A DNA stretch of 64,000 bases, taken from Trematomus loennbergii. Taxonomy: Eukaryota > Chordata > Actinopteri > Perciformes > Nototheniidae. The notes under the pieces were generated by a model that saw only the letters and a program-made list of their open reading frames with translations, was not told where the DNA came from and did not search any database. A program made the position numbers and the translations under genes. Each line of letters starts with the position of its first letter. Positions within the stretch are counted from its first letter, which is position 1. Location: assembly GCA_012861695.1 (NCBI GenBank), contig JAAOOA010000399.1:8427147-8491146 (forward strand). Reading direction: 5' to 3'. This document shows, in pieces, positions 62,793-64,000 of this stretch.

Positions 62793-63560
62793 ATGGTATT
62801 TTTCACCTGCAACGGGTGTGGTGAATCCCTGAAAAAAGCTCAGGTTGATAAACACGTGAACATGTGCCGGGGTTGCCAGAGCCTGTCCTGCATCGACTGC
62901 GGAAAAGACTTCTGGTAATGACTGACTATTTACTTTTGCTTAACTTTAAAATGTTGAACCCAATCTGACTTTATGTGTGTAATGGTGTGTCTATGTTCAC
63001 ATTAAACAGGGGTGATGACTACAAGAACCACGTTAAATGTATCAGTGAAGACCAGAAGTATGGAGGCAAAGGGTACGAGGCTAAGGCAAACAAAGGAGAT
63101 ATAAAACAGCAGCAGTGGATCCAGGTACAGAGAAACGACACTCCTCACTCTTGTGTATTTGTTTTTAAATCGTCTTTTGTTGCTAACTTGATGATTCCCC
63201 TCCCTCAGAAAGTCCATGACGCCATGAACAAACCTGGAGTCAGTGCAAAGCTAAAGGATGTGCTCCAACAAGTCAGCTCGTTTGACAACGTGCCTAGAAA
63301 GAGGGCCAAGTTTCAGGTTGGTATTACTTCAGTATATCAATCATTGGCTGTTTTATTGAACATCTTGTGTTATTCTATACCAACAAACAAGAATATCTAG
63401 TTCATATCATGGCCCTATGAAATGAAAATGAACCAATTTCAACTCAATCCAATGAAAAACATCAAGAGTCAAGGCTTTATTGTCATGTGCACAGTAGCTA
63501 CACTGTAGATATGGCAATTAAAAACGTAAGTCCCAGGCTCCTCACAACAATGCAACACAA

Positions 63561-63609
<49 letters not shown>

Positions 63610-63909
63610 ACATAAAACAAATCAAACCAACAATTCATAAGAATTCTGAGTAGAGCTATACGATTTGCAAGTTCCCATGGTTTTTAATAGAAGTTTGAAG
63701 AATAAGTAAAAAAAACTGGGAGTTTGTGGTGAGTTATTATGAAATGACGCACATGTGAAAGTGAAGCAGATGCAAGTGTGTGTGTTGTGTCTCTCATGCA
63801 TCTACTCAACTCTTGTGTTTTTCTTCAGAACTGGATGAGAAACTGTCTTAAAATATCTAACACAGGTCTTCATGATGAAGTGTGGGACATCCTCTCTGCA
63901 GGTGACAAT
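62793..63909 (+). CDS. lyar: LYAR nucleolar zinc-finger protein (5' part; runs off the window)
   Basis: Cell growth-regulating nucleolar protein. Exons visible: 62793-62914, 63010-63124, 63209-63316 and 63829-63909, all in frame; the last ends at a GTAAGT donor and later exons lie beyond 64000. The N-terminus holds the paired LYAR-type C2HC fingers: FTCNGCGESLKKAQVDKHV..MC, then CIDCGKDFWGDDYKNHVKC. The conserved WIQKVHDAMNKPGVSAKLKD region and NWMRNCLKI follow. The start is fixed by the family N-terminus MVFFTCN. The basic C-terminal tail is outside the window. Confidence 0.95.
63464..63551. repeat. Dispersed repeat in a lyar intron
   Basis: Related to 16772-16880 inside the palindrome (TTTATTGTCATGTGCACAGT, CACTGTAGATATGGCAAT). 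It is followed directly by a (TA)n tract. Confidence 0.5.
63564..63607. repeat. (TA)n microsatellite
   Basis: About 22 TA units in a lyar intron. Confidence 0.97.
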
Positions 63910-64000
63910 GTAAGTAACTCTGCCTAAAGCTTACTTTAATTTTATTTGACCAATTCTCTTTGCACACCACTCACTGTGAGCCATTATAGACGGAGGTGAA

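Overview
The window looks like percomorph-type teleost fish nuclear DNA. It has short-exon vertebrate genes with GT/AG introns, long CA tracts, several teleost-type non-autonomous DNA transposons and a tRNA-derived SINE. Gene calls come from reading translated exons against remembered family features; no database search was possible.

Region by region: (1) 485-11106, minus strand, holds an Mx (interferon-induced dynamin-like GTPase) gene. Its GTPase-encoding exons are intact, but every later coding stretch I can align carries a frame break, and one exon is partly duplicated in tandem, so I call it a probable pseudogene. A hAT-type element, several MITEs and a 30-bp minisatellite sit in its introns. 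(2) 13775-31827 is a repeat-built locus dominated by a giant inverted repeat: two ~8.2 kb arms meet with no spacer at 22216/22217. The arms carry an unrecognised spliced gene, an identical 124-codon ORF, a short terminal exon, a ~1.25 kb CAGTGTTTC-type minisatellite and, exactly at the axis, a fragment resembling the integrase of Polinton/Maverick-type elements. A second, smaller fold-back follows at 30131-31827 and was later split by a hAT insertion with a perfect 8-bp target duplication. (3) 32617-47250, minus strand, is a synaptophysin-family gene, best matched to synaptoporin, with an 11.6 kb intron full of CA repeats; its second exon is one base short of the family length. (4) 50048-55884, minus strand, is a C2H2 zinc-finger locus with one visible first exon and two terminal finger exons in the same splice phase. 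(5) 58022-61799, minus strand, is zbtb49 with seven zinc fingers. (6) 62793 to the right edge, plus strand, is the start of lyar, divergent from zbtb49 as in human.

How they relate: zbtb49 and lyar form a compact head-to-head pair that probably shares a promoter region of about 1 kb. Mx (antiviral), synaptoporin (synaptic vesicle membrane) and the zinc-finger genes show no functional link to each other. The main novelty is the palindromic locus between Mx and synpr. Its arms are nearly but not perfectly identical, which argues against a simple mirrored-read artefact but does not exclude mis-assembly.
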